64,000 bases of DNA from Acorus gramineus (GCA_030737835.1 CM060847.1:1488001-1552000), one strand, 5' to 3'. Shown: positions 1-13,499, counted from the stretch's first letter. Numbers and translations are program-made. The notes: generated from the letters alone by a model not told the origin.

Positions 1-96
1 GACTAAAAATGGTTCCTTTATAGCATATAAAGCACAAACCACAAAATTCAATTCACATGAGACCCCATACAATCCAATAACTCCAAAGATTGATAC
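1..96 (-). other. Intron 1 of the phosphatase gene (partial)
   Basis: The sequence begins with a consensus donor at 96-95 (GTATCAA on the minus strand) and runs off the window. No acceptor is visible. Confidence 0.6.
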
Positions 97-568
97 CTTC
101 TCGAAACCCCTGCGAAGCAATGGACCAAGATCGACCCCTCCCGCCTGCCTTTATCGATGAAGTCCAAACAAACATCCAAATAGTCCAACAAGTCCTCGTC
201 CTCCATGTCCCTCAACGGCACCGCCATCCTCGTCACCTTCAAATCCGTCCCCGCCGCCTGCACCGAGTACATCAACTTCTTCCCCTTCAACCCCTCCTCC
301 TCCTCCTCCTCCTCTTTTCCTCCCCCTCCTCCTCCGCCGCCGCCGCCTCGATTTCCGCGCCGCCGAAGTACCCCTTCTTCACCTCCTTCGCGGGGATCAC
401 GAGGCCGGGCCTCCATTCGGAGAAGAAGGAGACGGGCACCGAGCTGAGGAGAGACAAGAGGTGGGTGACGCCGTCGCCGCCGCCCTGGAGCACCTCCACG
501 GCGTCGCTGATGTTGCCGATGAAGAGCCTCTCGCGGACTAAGTACGGCATCTTCTCCGCCGGTCCCAA
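97..568 (-). CDS. Dual-specificity protein phosphatase (DUSP12-like), first exon, frameshifted
   Basis: This is the first coding exon of a protein tyrosine/serine-threonine phosphatase; the rest lies beyond the left edge. The start at 568 opens MGPAEKMPYLVRERLFIG, the beginning of a DSP fold. The exon carries the catalytic loop HCFAGVSR (HCxxGxxR, cysteine nucleophile) just before a donor, AG|GTATCA, so the intron begins at 96. The part from 568 to about 320 and the part from about 314 to 97 (which includes MAVPLRDMEDEDLLDYLDVC and the loop) are in different frames. The shift falls in a GGA/GAG low-complexity run and is explained by one missing base in the A4 tract at 315-318. This could be a sequencing error, or a real allele that truncates the enzyme. 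The family and active site are clear; which plant DSP subgroup it belongs to is inferred. Confidence 0.8.
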
Positions 569-1799
569 AAACCCTAACCCTAGAAACCCTTTTTTTCAAA
601 AAAAAATTTTGCCTCCGACGGCTCCGCCGATGGCGGCGCTTTATGCAGTCGGAGAGCCCTTGTGTCGCACGTGCGATGCGGGGGGTTTCGCACGTGTGAG
701 TTCTTGAGTGGCGGAGGTCCCACCCGGAAGGTTTGATGACGTGGAGGGTCTTGATTAGTTGGAGGGATTTCGTACGTGGAGGAACCTGACGCAATTGGGT
801 TCGATTATTGGGGGGGGGATTTTTTGTGTTTGAGTCCTACGAAGGGTGTTTAATTGTGTAAGTAGTCCCCCTTCGACCCCTCGTGTGCGTGTCCTTGTTG
901 GGGGATGGGGTGAGCAAGTTTTATGTCCTAAAATGTAGATTTCAATTTTTTTATGGGTTCATCCGTAAAAGTCATAACATAAAAGGGACTCTGTTTGTTT
1001 GAATGTGCTGAGGAATATACCATGGTATCTTTTGTTGGGGTGGCACAAGGTCCAATGATGCCTTTTTTTTTTGTTAATGAGCAAACAACCACCATTCAAT
1101 CCATCCATAAAAAATAAATATAAAAATTTTATGGTTTTAGATCCGCGTTCATATAGATTCTATCTAAAGACTATAATTACAGATCCAAATAATTTTAATA
1201 AATGATTGTAAATTCATCTTCTTTGATCCAGATCCCCTCTGCAAAACTCCAATCTAACCTGAATTAATCTTCCCAAAATTGATCTACCTACAATTAAAGT
1301 GGTAGGAAATTTCCTGTGACAGAGCTTACAGAAAAGCCACACAATTGGTTTTCCAGATGCTACTTCAAATGTTGATGGAAGTGTACTCTTTAGAAAATTC
1401 AAGTGGATGAGGTTGTTGATGGAAATTATTCTTTAAGTCAGTTCTCAAGTGACTATTTTTGATGTTGAGTGGTTTGTGTCAATTATTCATGGAAAATAAT
1501 ATTAATATAATATGATTTTCATTGGACACCACAAATGTGAATTTACCAAACTTGACCAACTTATATAAAAACCAACTTGGAATACATTTACACAGCAAAC
1601 TAAACACTTCTCTCAGCAAAATAAACATCAAATGTTACTTCATTACAGAAAGTTACTGCTCCCTTATCACTGGTTACTTCTCTACTGTCACTGAAGCGAA
1701 AATATACACAGTGACATGTAAAATACATACTATTGCATATGCTCTAACACATATAGTGATGACTACATCACTTATGAACTGCACAAATAGCATAGGCCA
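569..1799. other. Intergenic: phosphatase leader/promoter and LNK/XRI1-type gene 3' flank
   Basis: Immediately upstream of the phosphatase start, 569-592 holds a telo-box-like run (AAACCCTAACCCTAG on the plus strand), common in leaders of plant housekeeping genes. G-rich DNA follows to about 910. The rest is AT-rich with no coding potential that I can support. Confidence 0.5.
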
Positions 1800-4035
1800 T
1801 TAAGTTGGGATGTGCTCATCTCTCGTATCTGCATGAGAAATCTCTGGGAGACCACAACAGGGCTGGCTGAACATCATGTTTGTGATGGTTCTGTCGATCG
1901 CGTTGTTGTCAGGTTCCACACGTTTCATTTTTCCATGCCTGGAAAGGAATGTCAAGTTTCAGTAAACAATTTAAGCAACTATGTTTAAGTCTATAATCAA
2001 CAGAAAAATGTCAGGTGAAATTCAATACTAATAGGCTAGACGAGAACCTAAAAACTATGGCAAATACAAAGATAGGCAGCATTTGGAAACTCGTTTGAAA
2101 GGGAAATCTTCATTTAAAGCTGCCTTTGAAATTAGAATCTCAGAAAGCATACATTTCTTAGATTCCTGAAAAGCTACCTTTCTCAGTATTGATAATTAAA
2201 AGTTGTTTTTAGCTTTCTTAAAAAACTGCGACCACGTGGGGCGATTGGAAACATGTTTGGGTTAAGTGATTTCCTGCAAAAGCATAATCAACTATATTAG
2301 TTTCCAAACGCTAAGGCTTTACGAAGGATAACATGTGCATCATCGGAGATTATACAATTTCAAAACCTTCAAAGGAATTTGAAATGATCATACCCATCAA
2401 ATCAAACACTTTCAAATGTCATGCTCAACTTGGGCATGTGTATTCAGTTCAAACAAACACTCAAATGTAGAAGCACAACTCAAATATAACAGATTTGAAA
2501 ACAGATTACACACAAACAAAAGACATGCATTAATCAAGGTATCATCTCAAGATAATTATCAAGTACCTTGGGCTGTCGGCTTGAGAAGGTCTGTCCACTT
2601 CAAATTCCTCAATACTCTTCTGTACTTTCCCATACCGTTCGTTCGAGCTTTTGGCCAGGCGATACAAGGAATCCCGAAAGCAAATCCGAGTCTTAACATT
2701 CAACTGTCAAATCATGGAATATGGGATTATAGTTTCGAATGATAAACTGGTTATCGTTATCGATGTTGGATTTCCAAAATCATACCTGTGTCATTACACC
2801 TTCAAGTTCATGCAGTGCATTTTCTTTCAAGCATTTCTGTCCATGTATACCTGTCTTACAGGCTGCTTCAACTCCATTAGGGATCAGAAATGATAGCAGC
2901 ACCTGAAAAGCAACCCACAATAGAAAGATTGGATGAGCAGATTTATACAATTCAAATACAAAAGGGTTAAATGTCACTATACGTGCAAAAAAAATGATTT
3001 AAACACTCAAATCCAATCAATTAGTTAGGCTCTCTTGTGCAGTGGGTTAAGATTTGTCGGCCAAGTATACCAGAATGTAAGGTATTGTAACATCCCATGG
3101 ATAAGAAATAATATAAATAATAATCCATCTATGAGATGGACTCGTTAAACTACTTGTTTGAGTTCAAAATATGGTATTATTATAATAACAGAGATATTTC
3201 TAACATCTTTGTTGCTAAATGATATTCGAATATCTTTTATCTTATACATATATATCATAATTATATCAGTCAATTAACGACTTCCAAATGGGGTTTTAAT
3301 GCATTAAAGACCAAAATCGCACCTCTATTCCAGTGAAACTGTCTTTCACCTCATCCCAATCCTTGTATGATTGATTCATTGACAAAGAAAAATCACACTC
3401 CTCAACATGTTCCGTGTTCTCCGTATATGATGACTCCTTTAAAATGCCTGATGAATCAATCAGCATATCTGCCAATGGATTCTCAAATGATACTGACTGG
3501 CACTCGGATTCCTGAAACATGGATTCTTCAAGATATGAATCCCTGCACAACAAAACCAAGTACAAGGTGAGAACCATATGTTAAACAAGGACAAAGCGCG
3601 GAAAACACACACGCCATGAATTTTTTCAAAAATGGCAATTGGGTTAGGCTTGTACAAGAATATATTGTCCATCCGCTCCATTCGACCTGTCTGGTCGACA
3701 CTCTGCCATAACCCCTTAAGTTCTTCATCGTGCAATGAAGCGTCGGGAGAGGCTTCGCCATAGGCTCCTGAACTGCTCATCCCTTCATCATCTTGAATGA
3801 ATGTTTCTTTGCCATTGTCGCCATAAGCGCCTGATCTGACAAACCCCTCTGCATTTGGTTTTGCTGGTTTAGAATTGTACTTAGCAGGTGGTGCAAACTG
3901 TTCTGCCATGTCAACTTCCCACTGAAACCAATCATCAGACGATGGAAAACCGTTATCCATGAACGAGGCGTTAGACGCAGCTCGATCCCCCGGAACGAGA
4001 CAGTCATCATTTTGTCTGTTAAAAAACCACTCCAT
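1800..4035 (-). CDS. LNK3/LNK4-XRI1 family protein
   Basis: Five exons: 4035-3611, 3542-3323, 2902-2786, 2703-2567, 1938-1800 (1038 nt, 345 aa), all GT-AG and in frame. The protein starts MEWFFNRQNDDCLVPGD and soon has PSSDDWFQWEVD, like the MEW...PSPDSW start of LNK3/LNK4 and XRI1-type plant proteins. The C-terminal half has the family core ALHELEGVMTQ, then KTRICFRDSLYRLAKSS, then the tail NNAIDRTITNMMF. LNK proteins are clock coactivators working with REVEILLE MYBs; XRI1 is an X-ray-induced protein needed in meiosis. The domain alone does not decide between them, though the N-terminus favours LNK3/4. I chose the ATG at 4035 because it is the first in-frame ATG and follows a good acceptor (CTTCAG at about 4044), which implies an intron in the 5'UTR. 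Confidence 0.8.
2078..2312. mobile_element. MITE in intron 4 of the LNK/XRI1-type gene
   Basis: The ends are AGCATTTGGAAAC and its near-perfect inverted copy GTTTCCAAACGCT, 235 bp apart, with no coding capacity. The inside has further mirrored AAGCTTTC/GAAAGCTT-like segments. No certain target duplication was found. Confidence 0.55.
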
Positions 4036-4896
4036 GTGTTGATCTGAAGGAACCCATGAAGACAAATAAAATTTGCTCTGTCAACAATGACGTCCAACTT
4101 CTCAATTTTGTTTTTTTTTTTTTAATAAAAAAAAAAACAACTTTTGCATAAAAGCTGCTCTCATACACTTGACTTTTAACTCATAAAAACGAAAATCAAA
4201 ATCATTTAGACCAATTATCTGAAAACTGATTTTGCATAAGCATAATCAATTTGATAGTCATAGTTCAAAAATGAAACCTATGTCATTTTTGTACATGTTT
4301 GCCTATGTATATGAGGTAGAAATAGCACATAAAAATGATTCATATACCATAATTTTTGTGAGATGGAATAGTGTAGGAACATTTAAACCCATACTCATAT
4401 GATTAATCTAAATCACAAAAAATCACAAAGGGCATCTTCCCCATATAGTTCTACTGCACATCAAGGATGTGTTAATTGAAAGAAAAAAAAATTAAGTCAA
4501 AATTTGACAGATTGAGAGCTTTCTTTTGTCAAAGTAGACTAGCATAACTTACCCAAAAAAAAAACCAGAAAAAACAGAAAAACCCCACTATTCAAAGCTC
4601 AAAAGGAACTCACACACACAAAACAACATCCAAAAACTTCAACCAACAAAAACCATAGTGAAGAAAAAAGAACCCATATCATGAATCAAGCAAAACCAGC
4701 TTAAAAAAAAAAAGGAAGACCAATTTCAAAGTGAAGACCACACAAACCTCAATTGCCTTCAAAAAAAAAAAATACCACCCCAAATCCTGTTGAGCTTCTC
4801 AACCAACAATTTCTATATTTGGATATTTGTTTTGGTTTGTGTAATTGTGCCTCTATATCCTCTTTTGGTGAGACAAAGCAGTGAAAACCATGGGTT

Positions 4897-4908
4897 CTAT
4901 TTTATATA
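4897..4908 (-). promoter_or_regulatory. TATA box of the LNK/XRI1-type gene
   Basis: TATATAAAATAG on the minus strand, 860 bp before the start codon. A leader followed by a 5'UTR intron, with a possible donor GAG|GTTTGTG near 4747 and the acceptor at about 4044, would bridge the distance. The position is inferred from sequence only. Confidence 0.5.
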
Positions 4909-6210
4909 TCATATTCATTGAAAGTGGTTTCTGGTATTCACAATGAATTAGTGGCTCAGAATTTTGTGGATCGGATCAACATGAGATTTTTTATGTGGCA
5001 GAGGCTCGCCCATCCAAATCAACCGTACAATTGGTCCACGTGGCACGACGAGGTTTTCTTGGTGGCTCAGATAGTGTCACACGTGTCCGCTAATTCGCGG
5101 TGGAATAACTCTTATTCCCATTGTGTCCCTCCTTTTGTGACCCCCACTCTCTGTCACTGTTTTTCAATGGACACGTTGGAGGATTTTATATATATTTTTT
5201 TTTTGGAACAGGAGGATTGTTGGGGGAATAGGATGCGCTGGACAAATTTAGGTTGACAAATCTTTAGTGAGACAATCACATTTATAGCCCAATACAAACA
5301 TGACATGACGATTCATGAGAAATTACATAGCACATGGTTTTGCTGTAAAAAAAAAACACCACAAATATAGTGTGGTTTCTGTGGAGTTGTTTTTTTTTTT
5401 TATTATGTTTTTCTTTTTTATTATTGGATAACACAATTTATGTGATTTTTTTAATTTATTATAATTATTTTAAAATAATAAAATCGGACAATCACAAACA
5501 TATATCTGTTTCTTAAATGATATTTCTAAATTCTATTCTTATCTGTTTTAAGATTTTTTTAAAATATACGACCCTGATGAAGTGTATATTATTATAAAAA
5601 AATAATATATATATATATAGTTAAATTAAAATAACATTATTTTTTCAAGCACTACACTAATAGAGCATATAACTGTACTAAAATAATATACACTAGTAAT
5701 AAATTTTTTAGGTGCCTGGAATTATCACTTCTAAACTAGATTGTAAATATAAATAAGTCTATAAAATGAACTAAGTGTATCAATAACTTAATACTATTTT
5801 AAAATAGAGAGTGATGGTACTCCAATCACATTATAGGGATCTATATTTTTGATACCCCTATTATTTTATTTATATATGAAAGATTAAAATGGAGAATCAA
5901 CATAAACTTTTGAAATAGTAAGTGCTTTTAAAGTATGCATCAGCACAAAACCCCTGTAAATACGTGTGTCTCATTCGTCTATAAACCAAATCACGTGCTT
6001 TTAGATATTTTATCATGGAACATCACGCATTTTAGATATTTTATTTTATCATGGTATATATATATATATATATTTGAAAGGTGCAATAGACTACATATGA
6101 CCAAACCAATAATAGAGAATATATATTTATTTTAATACATATAATGCTCGTGGATTGTGGAACATGTTTTTTCTTACGTCATCACGCACGCGTGCAGGAC
6201 AAGAGTGTAA

Positions 6211-6712
6211 AGGGACGTTTGCTTCGAAAATAAAAAATAAACAGTTGTTACGCAATCACTTAAAATAGACAATTTTTATTTGAATGTTTGTTTTAAAAAC
6301 CTATTATAAGAATTTATCGACGAATAAATATTTTTTAATAAGTAAATAGTTTAACGTTTATTTAAAAAATATTTTAATTATTGATTATTGAAAGACTATT
6401 TTGTTTTATTTTTTTGTGAGACCGGGACAAACAGGTGAAGGTAGCCTTTCCAGCTCGACTGTAAGGTTAACCACAGAAGGTCTTTCCGATATAAAAAAAA
6501 AAAAAAAAACTATTTTGTCTCAATCTTTTCATTTTATAAAAAGTGGTGAACCAAACATCAATAAAAAAATGTTTCATAAAATAAACATAAATACCCTCTT
6601 AATTATTTATTTTTTTGTCGAATCAAACAATTTTTCACTTAAAATATCAACACTTATATTATCTGCACTTAGAAGCATTTAAAGTCAGCTGTATACGTAA
6701 CCAAACACCCCT
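6211..6712. mobile_element. Tourist/PIF-Harbinger-like MITE containing a retroposed insert
   Basis: The left end is AGGGACGTTTGCTTCG and the inverted right end reads AGGGGTGTTTGGTTACG. The element is flanked by TAA at 6208-6210 and 6713-6715, the usual Harbinger target. It encloses the poly-A insert at 6405-6508, so the MITE is the older of the two. Confidence 0.6.
6405..6508 (+). mobile_element. Short poly-A retroposon (SINE-like or 5'-truncated LINE tail)
   Basis: A 104-bp segment ends in CCGATATA followed by a poly-A tract and is flanked by the perfect duplication ACTATTTTGT (6395-6404 and 6509-6518). The body, GAAGGTAGCCTTTCCAGCTC onward, recurs at 30105-30196. The tail and target duplication indicate retrotransposition; the parent element is not in the window. 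Confidence 0.75.
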
Positions 6713-7488
6713 TAAGTTAAAGATTGTAACCACTGTTTCGTTCCATATGATGATAGAAGTTAAATTTGTTGAAAATTAATACATTGAGTCACGACAGTCC
6801 CATCCATCCGCAACCACACCACTTTTTTTTTTTATATAAAAAAGCAATATTATACACCGATATTTTAAAGCACGTATTGTTTTACGAAACGATGTATAAG
6901 CTATACTAGCATAATTTTTTCTTTCAAAATGAAAAAAAAATTATTTTTCATACATTACTAGGATAGCACAGTGTATAGACAGTTAAAGAACTGTTTCGAG
7001 ATTGTAGACGGAGCTGTAAAACATACTAAATGTATCCGTGCTTGAATTGTATGGTGAGAAAATGGTGACTGGCATTCAATCTGAGCTAAAATTCTAAAAA
7101 CTTCCCATGGCCCTGCACAGAAAATGGAATTAGAAAATTGTGAATCAAGAATTTGGACAATCCTGAAACAAGACCAATAAGCAAATGAATCTTCACTTGC
7201 TATTGAAATTTGACACACAACCTCAATCTCTACTATACATTCTTAAGCTCAATCAAGTTCTCTGAAAAGTCAAAAAAAAATTCACTCACCAGTCCCCATG
7301 TTCACACTCTACAGACCTGTGATATTCAGAATAACTTTTTTTTAGTGTAGCCCATCATGGCATGTAAACTATTCCTTTTTTTTTGGAGGCCCCACTCACC
7401 CTTCTTCGATGCCTGATGCCTTTTGAACGACAATGAACTCCGTTTCAAGAACTCGCTCACTTACAAAGTGTTTTTAAGAAGAACAATC

Positions 7489-10400
7489 TCAGCTTTCCTC
7501 TCCATCGATGGTGTAAACAGGTATCTGCCACATCTTGGTATTCTTCTTTGGATCATCTGTGAGACTCAGACCCGTCTCGTCTTCTTTGAATGTCCTGACG
7601 AATGTCTTGGCACCAAACAAAATCAGTCTTTCGATCATGAATAACTGGTAATTGTTCTTGACCACAGAATCTAAAATGATGCTGTAGTTTGATGAATACG
7701 CCAACTTATACCTGCAAAAGAAACAAACCACAAAAATAAATGACAGCTATGGTTCATACAATACTCAATGTGGCTAACATTATAACTAGCAGACTGATTC
7801 ATCTAAAGTTTATCAAATCCAAATATTAGGATGACGACCCCAGAAAAATACATAGACATATCTGAAGATTGATTTAAAGTTCTCCATATACATGGAAACT
7901 TTAATGAACTACAAGATTGTGTCATACATGCGAAAATTCTTGTTATTAAAATCTAGTTGGGAGATGAAAGTTTAAAATACCATTGAATTGCCTCTCTCAC
8001 ATAAAATGGATCAAAACTTTGTGAAAACAAACCTCATTCATGTAGATGAATTGATAACTTTTCGATAAATATGCAAGCAAATAACAGGGTAAAGGAAATA
8101 AAGCACCACTTTTAGTGGAAAAATGTAGTTGGGGGGGGGGGGGTGGAGTTTGCAATTTTGCCAACCATCATTCCAAAAATAATGCTTTTCTAGCAAACAG
8201 TTGCTAAGATTTCAATTCTATCCCATTTAGTGGGAAAAAAATGAACTACTAGAATAAGCATTTTTACATTATAAAACTAGTGGGAGTGTTTGCAAGCAGA
8301 AAAAAAATGGTCTAGGACAAACTTAGTGGCGAGAGGTGAAAAGAATCCAGGACTTCTCTCATTTGATGCAATGAAGAGAGTTCTTCCTGGTGGGATCCAT
8401 TGTGAGATTCTCCTCTGAATAAATTCAGGGCGAGTATCCCTGTCTAGATGGGGATGAAGAGTCCGTACAACCCCAAAACGATCTTTCCGGGTCTTTATCT
8501 TGTCCCCCCGTCTCACATGGATAGCATCATACTCTCCAAGAAGTCTCCTAATCTGCAAGAGGAGGAGACTTGATTTCAAATAATGGAAGAGTTTTTGTCA
8601 TCATCAAAATTATCAATGGAAAAAAAAAATTTGTAGTGTTCTATTATGATGAGAAATTAAACTGTCTGTACTCTCTATGGAGAAATGTTCTACAACCAGC
8701 TGTCAATATGACATATAACCTTAAACCTTCCCCAGTCAAAGGGACAGGTGAAGGTGGGTAACTTATGCCCTTTGAAATTATACTTAGTGATTTGTACATT
8801 ATTATACAGAACTATAAGATGTAAATGGTTCACATAGAGCGAATCATGCATTGAAAGAAACCTGAATGTTGTTGGATTATTTAGTAAATGTAACACATCA
8901 TAGTAACCAATATAATACCACACTATTTCTCCAAACCCTCTTCTGCACCAGTATGATGCCCATTCCACGAACCTGTGACCAACAACTGACCATTCTTTTC
9001 TAACTATCATTTCAAAGATGTTGCATTATACATATGTAGATATTTTAAAGAATAACTATCTTTAAATGCTTCTCATTCTTATTAACATTTTCTATAAATA
9101 CTTCCTATGTATCTTACAATCCACATTCCCCACCCAGACCCAGATCAACGACCCTTCCCGTTTTCATTTCAAAAAAACAAAAAAAAAACTACTACATATT
9201 GCAAGCTTGGAGAAAGAAAACCAGAGAAAACTAGCCTGCATGAAGTGTACCTTATCTGCTGCTTCTCTCAAATGTCTGGCTGCCATTGTAGGAAGAAATG
9301 TATAAGGCAGTATGATTGCGGAACGATTGTTTCGGTCCTTACATTCCATAAACCTGAATGGTTACCATGATCAACACAAGTCCTCGCTGTTTCTTATATC
9401 ACCTAGCACATATATCCATACTTTTACACAAGTGACATGTGGACAATGGAAAAAAAGGTAACACCACGTGATCCCTAAATAGTTTCCTACTTTACCAAGA
9501 GAGAGGGCTTGCAGTACGATTTATCAGCAATATATTGGAGTAGAAATGATTTCTTTGGAGATCAGCCCTGCTGACTCCTGCCACATGTGCTGCTCCCCTC
9601 TCTCCTAACTTCATACTTGATGATTGTACCTTGTACCATGTTTTTGAGTTGTCCAGGATTACGGGTACAGTTTCGGATATAAGATCCAAATCATACAAAG
9701 AATCCATGGCACAAGAACTTGCTGCCCACCTATCACATAAATGAAAGAACTTCAGAAAGCTTACAAATAATTTCCACATTTCAATCATATTTAAGAAGTT
9801 CATCAAGGAACCAAAACAATCTGTTGAGTAAAGCCATGTTTTTATGAATATGGGGTGCTCTAGGTGCAACTAAGAAAATATATAATCAACATGCACTCAA
9901 ACATATAATCAACATGCCCTTGAGGACTCAATAGTTAACATTTCCATGAGTGGGTAAGAATCCAACCACATTTAACCCAAATGCCACGAACAATGCTAGT
10001 CTTTGAAGTCACTTGCATAATGCCTCTGCGTCTTTCATTTTTCTTAAAAAGTATAGCGAGAAAACCTTTAGTAACGCAGGTCGAATAGAAAATCAATAAA
10101 GTTTCAAGGAAAGACAAAAAAAAAAAAAACTCAGGTTTTTAACTCCAACAAAAAAACATAAAAGTCCACATCTTCTAGGGTAAATTCAAATCCGACCGCA
10201 CCTTTCCTCTGAAGTCCCATTACTGGATCTATGGAGAATTCCTTTTTTGTTGTGTATCGGACTAATGCACATCCTAGAAGGCATCACAAATACCCTGCAA
10301 GGCAAACAAATTTTACAAACCAGTAATCAGAACCAAATCAAACCCAATCAGATCAAAATTTGGTCTCCTTCCTTATAACACTTCAAGCCCCATTTCACCA

Positions 10401-11164
10401 AAAAGAACATCTTCCTCTAAAACACCAATTATACCCATATAACCACAATGAGGAAATTAAAGGAAATCAGGTTCAATACAACAAATTCTGTCATGTTTGT
10501 AAAAAACCAACTTCCAATCTTTAAGACCAAAGCTCTCAAAAGCATTGCACTCATTTCTTTACATGAATTAGATATCCCCAAAAACATTGCATTAGTTTTT
10601 ATCTCATTTGGAAAACCAATACAGATCTACAATCAGACCAAAAATGAATATCAAAACCCAGAGCTCAAGAAACAACATTACCATTCAGAATAACATACAT
10701 CAACAAACACTCTAACAAAGATCACAACTTTCACACCCATAGATCAAAAACAGGCAACGACAACAAAAACCCACAAACCCAAAACAGGGGAAACCCTCCC
10801 AAAACCAAAACTTAAGAAGAAAAAGAAACACTCAAAACAAAAGATGCCACCTTTTGAGATACAGAGCCTCTTCAAGCGCACATCGGAGGCTTGACTCCTG
10901 GTGCCCCAACCCCTCGCAAGAGTCACAATGTTTTCCAGGGCAGTCGATCCTGTCCCCCCAATAGAGGTACCTCTCCGAGAGGCTATCTTTCCCATCAACG
11001 CTTCGAGGGGACAATGTGAGGGACCTAGACGAGGAGGAGATCACGGAAGAAGAGGAAGTGAAGTAGAAGATGAAGAGGGAGATCAAGACGACGGAGGAGA
11101 CTAGCAGGACGAATGGGGATCTGGGTTTGTGCTTGTTTTTGGGGTTTCTGTGAATCGACGCCAT
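7489..11164 (-). CDS. O-fucosyltransferase family protein (plant GT106-like)
   Basis: Six exons: 11164-10851, 10294-10202, 9729-9496, 9353-9251, 8552-8323, 7711-7489 (1197 nt, 398 aa), all GT-AG and in frame. It is a predicted Golgi type II membrane protein: residues 1-17 are basic and 18-38 form one hydrophobic anchor. The lumenal part has ERYLYWGDRIDCPGKHCDSC, then VMPSRMCISPIHNKKG, and at 260-265 the HVRRGD motif that marks the GDP-fucose binding region of O-fucosyltransferase-like proteins. It ends with KKNTKMWQIPVYT. Six cysteines cluster in the first lumenal segment. Length and order match the small plant subgroup often annotated only as O-fucosyltransferase or calcium-ion-binding protein; the acceptor substrate is unknown. 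Confidence 0.88.
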
Positions 11165-11204
11165 TAAAGCTACACTGAGAAAGAGTAGGAGACAAAGAGA
11201 CGGC

Positions 11205-11211
11205 CTTTATA
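11205..11211 (-). promoter_or_regulatory. TATA box of the O-fucosyltransferase gene
   Basis: TATAAAG on the minus strand, about 40 bp before the ATG at 11164. This predicts a very short leader of roughly 10-20 nt. Confidence 0.55.
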
Positions 11212-13499
11212 GGCGGTGGCTTTGTTGATTGAGTACATACGACAGTATGGAGTGATTCGTGCGGTCGATTGTAATGAAGCGAGGTGGCTTTTGGTCGGCA
11301 GTTTTGACTGCGCTGGGAGCTATTCTGTGCAACCCATTAATTTTACTGCATCAGATTCCTACAAGTATATTTCAAATAAATAGTATTAAAAGTTATAATT
11401 TTTTAGTAAATTTTGTATAAAATCAGTTTAAAAATTCAGATTCTTACAGCATCAATTTTACAATCGTCAGATCAAAAGCAATCTTAAGCTATGTTTGGTT
11501 CGCATTTTAGCTCATAGGATTCTTCATCTGAAAAATAAAAAATTCTCAGACTCAGATCCAAACACATCTTAACTTTTAATTTTTCAAGCTACCATGTTCC
11601 TTTTTTTAAACCAAAACATATTGTCATTAAAAATCTAATATAACAATTTTAAGAATCTTAGGGTCCGTTTGAAAACACGTATGAAAAATAAGAATTTGAA
11701 TAAAGTGGTTTAAATAGACTTGATTCTTGAAAAACAGATTTTTTCGCTTTTTAAAAATTAACATTCTTGCATTAAAAGCTGAAAGTAACTTTTTAATTAA
11801 GTCAGTTTTTTAGAATGCGTTTCATTTGGAAACACAGATTAAAAAATAGTTTTTGGAATAAAGCTGTTTTTTAAGATGATTTTAGACCTTAATTTTTTTA
11901 TGATGTTTTTTTTTTTAATTCAGGAATCAATATTTGAAAGAAGTTCAATGTTTAGCAGAGAAAGCTATTTTTCAATTTAAAAAATTAATTCCGATAAAAA
12001 GCATTGTTTTTGAGCTTTTCAAAATACAGATTTCAAGGAAAAAATTAAAAGGAATCCAACTTTCAATTCTGCAAAAAACTGTCATATTTAGCTGCACGAT
12101 TTTAGCTTTTCAGCTTTTCAAAAAGCAAAAGCGCACTCAAACACGTAACAAAGTGGGGCCTTAAACTTTCAGCTTAATTAAAAACGGAATCGCTTTAATT
12201 AAACAGAATCAAACAGAGCTTTAATGTTTCAATCTCACATTCAAACACAAGCTTAGCTAATCTAACATGGATCAGAGAGAGGTTCACCATTTTCACGGTC
12301 CACGTTGATGGAACTTTGAATTTCCTTTCTTTTTTTTGCTAAGCTTGAAGTTTAAGATCCCTTGGACGGTCGGTCCAGACACATTTAAGATCCCTTGAGC
12401 TAAAGTTATCACTGTGGTGTTATCAAGAACTATATTTAATTAAGATATAAATTAAATAAATAGTCTAGTTTGATTAGCTTAGATTGTCACAGACATCAAC
12501 ATGTTAAATCAGTAACCCATGGTGAAAGGGATTGTTTTTATTTTTTGGTAGATATTGATTTCATTCTTCAGAAGGAACAGGGTGGCCTCTCTTCCCCCTT
12601 CTCTTTCTCTACCTCTCTTTGCACGTGGTTCTTCTCTACCCCAATTTTTTTTGGGGTGGGTTGGAAAATGAGAGGGGTGGAAATAAAGCTCCCCAAAGGA
12701 GTTTGGATCCAATCAATTTTCTGAACTTTCAAATAGATTGATTGGTAGTTTGAGGAGAAATGACTCGTTAATAATTCAAATTGTTTTATGAATTGAATAG
12801 TTCAATTTCAAAGCTTACATGAAATGATCTACTTCAATGCAATGCCCATTTCAATTATATTTGATATACACATTGTTCAGTTCAATTTCATGCTAAAAAA
12901 ACCAAAATTAATTTGATGTCACTTTTTTTTATTGGATCCTAAGGGTTACTTTTTTTTTATTAGTGAATCACTTAGTTTAAATTCATTTAAGACTTACATA
13001 AATGAGTTCAATTCAATGCAAAAATTCCTTTTAATTGAAGAATGTACCACGTGACCAGCCACAATAAGGAACTGAGCAGCCCTGATCAGATCAAGTCACA
13101 ATATACTTACTCTATACAACATGTATCATATGTGGCTTCTCCTTATATATGTTCTTTGTAAATATCATATACTTAAGTATGCACTTTTTAAAGTGAAATA
13201 TATACAATGAATTTAATGTATCATTAGTAGCAAATGTGAAAAAATCATTAAATGAGATATATATCTCATTATGAGGGGCTAATGAGGTATATAAGATTGT
13301 ATCTGAGACTCTAAGAAATAATTGAGCGTACTCAGGTAGTCACCGTCTCTATCTGATGGGCCGTGGCCCACAGCACTGCAAGCCCCTCAAATTAAAGGGA
13401 TGGGCCCATCTGGGCCGACCAGACAGATGAGTGAATTTTCATACTATGGGCTAGCTAGTCCTACACCTCTAGCCCATCCTGAGCTTTAGTGAAACCAAT

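Larger units (their letters stand above)
4909..7488. other. Intergenic region, AT-rich, with one nested MITE/retroposon
   Basis: The space between the LNK/XRI1-type promoter and the 3' end of the O-fucosyltransferase gene. Apart from the element at 6211-6712 it holds simple AT tracts (for example TA repeats near 5600 and 6055) and no gene that I can support. Confidence 0.6.

Noticed and set aside
90-707. 205-codon plus-strand ORF with proline- and serine-rich translation
   Set aside because: It lies opposite the phosphatase exon, and its composition comes from the GAG/GGA repeat read backwards. The minus strand has the catalytic motif.
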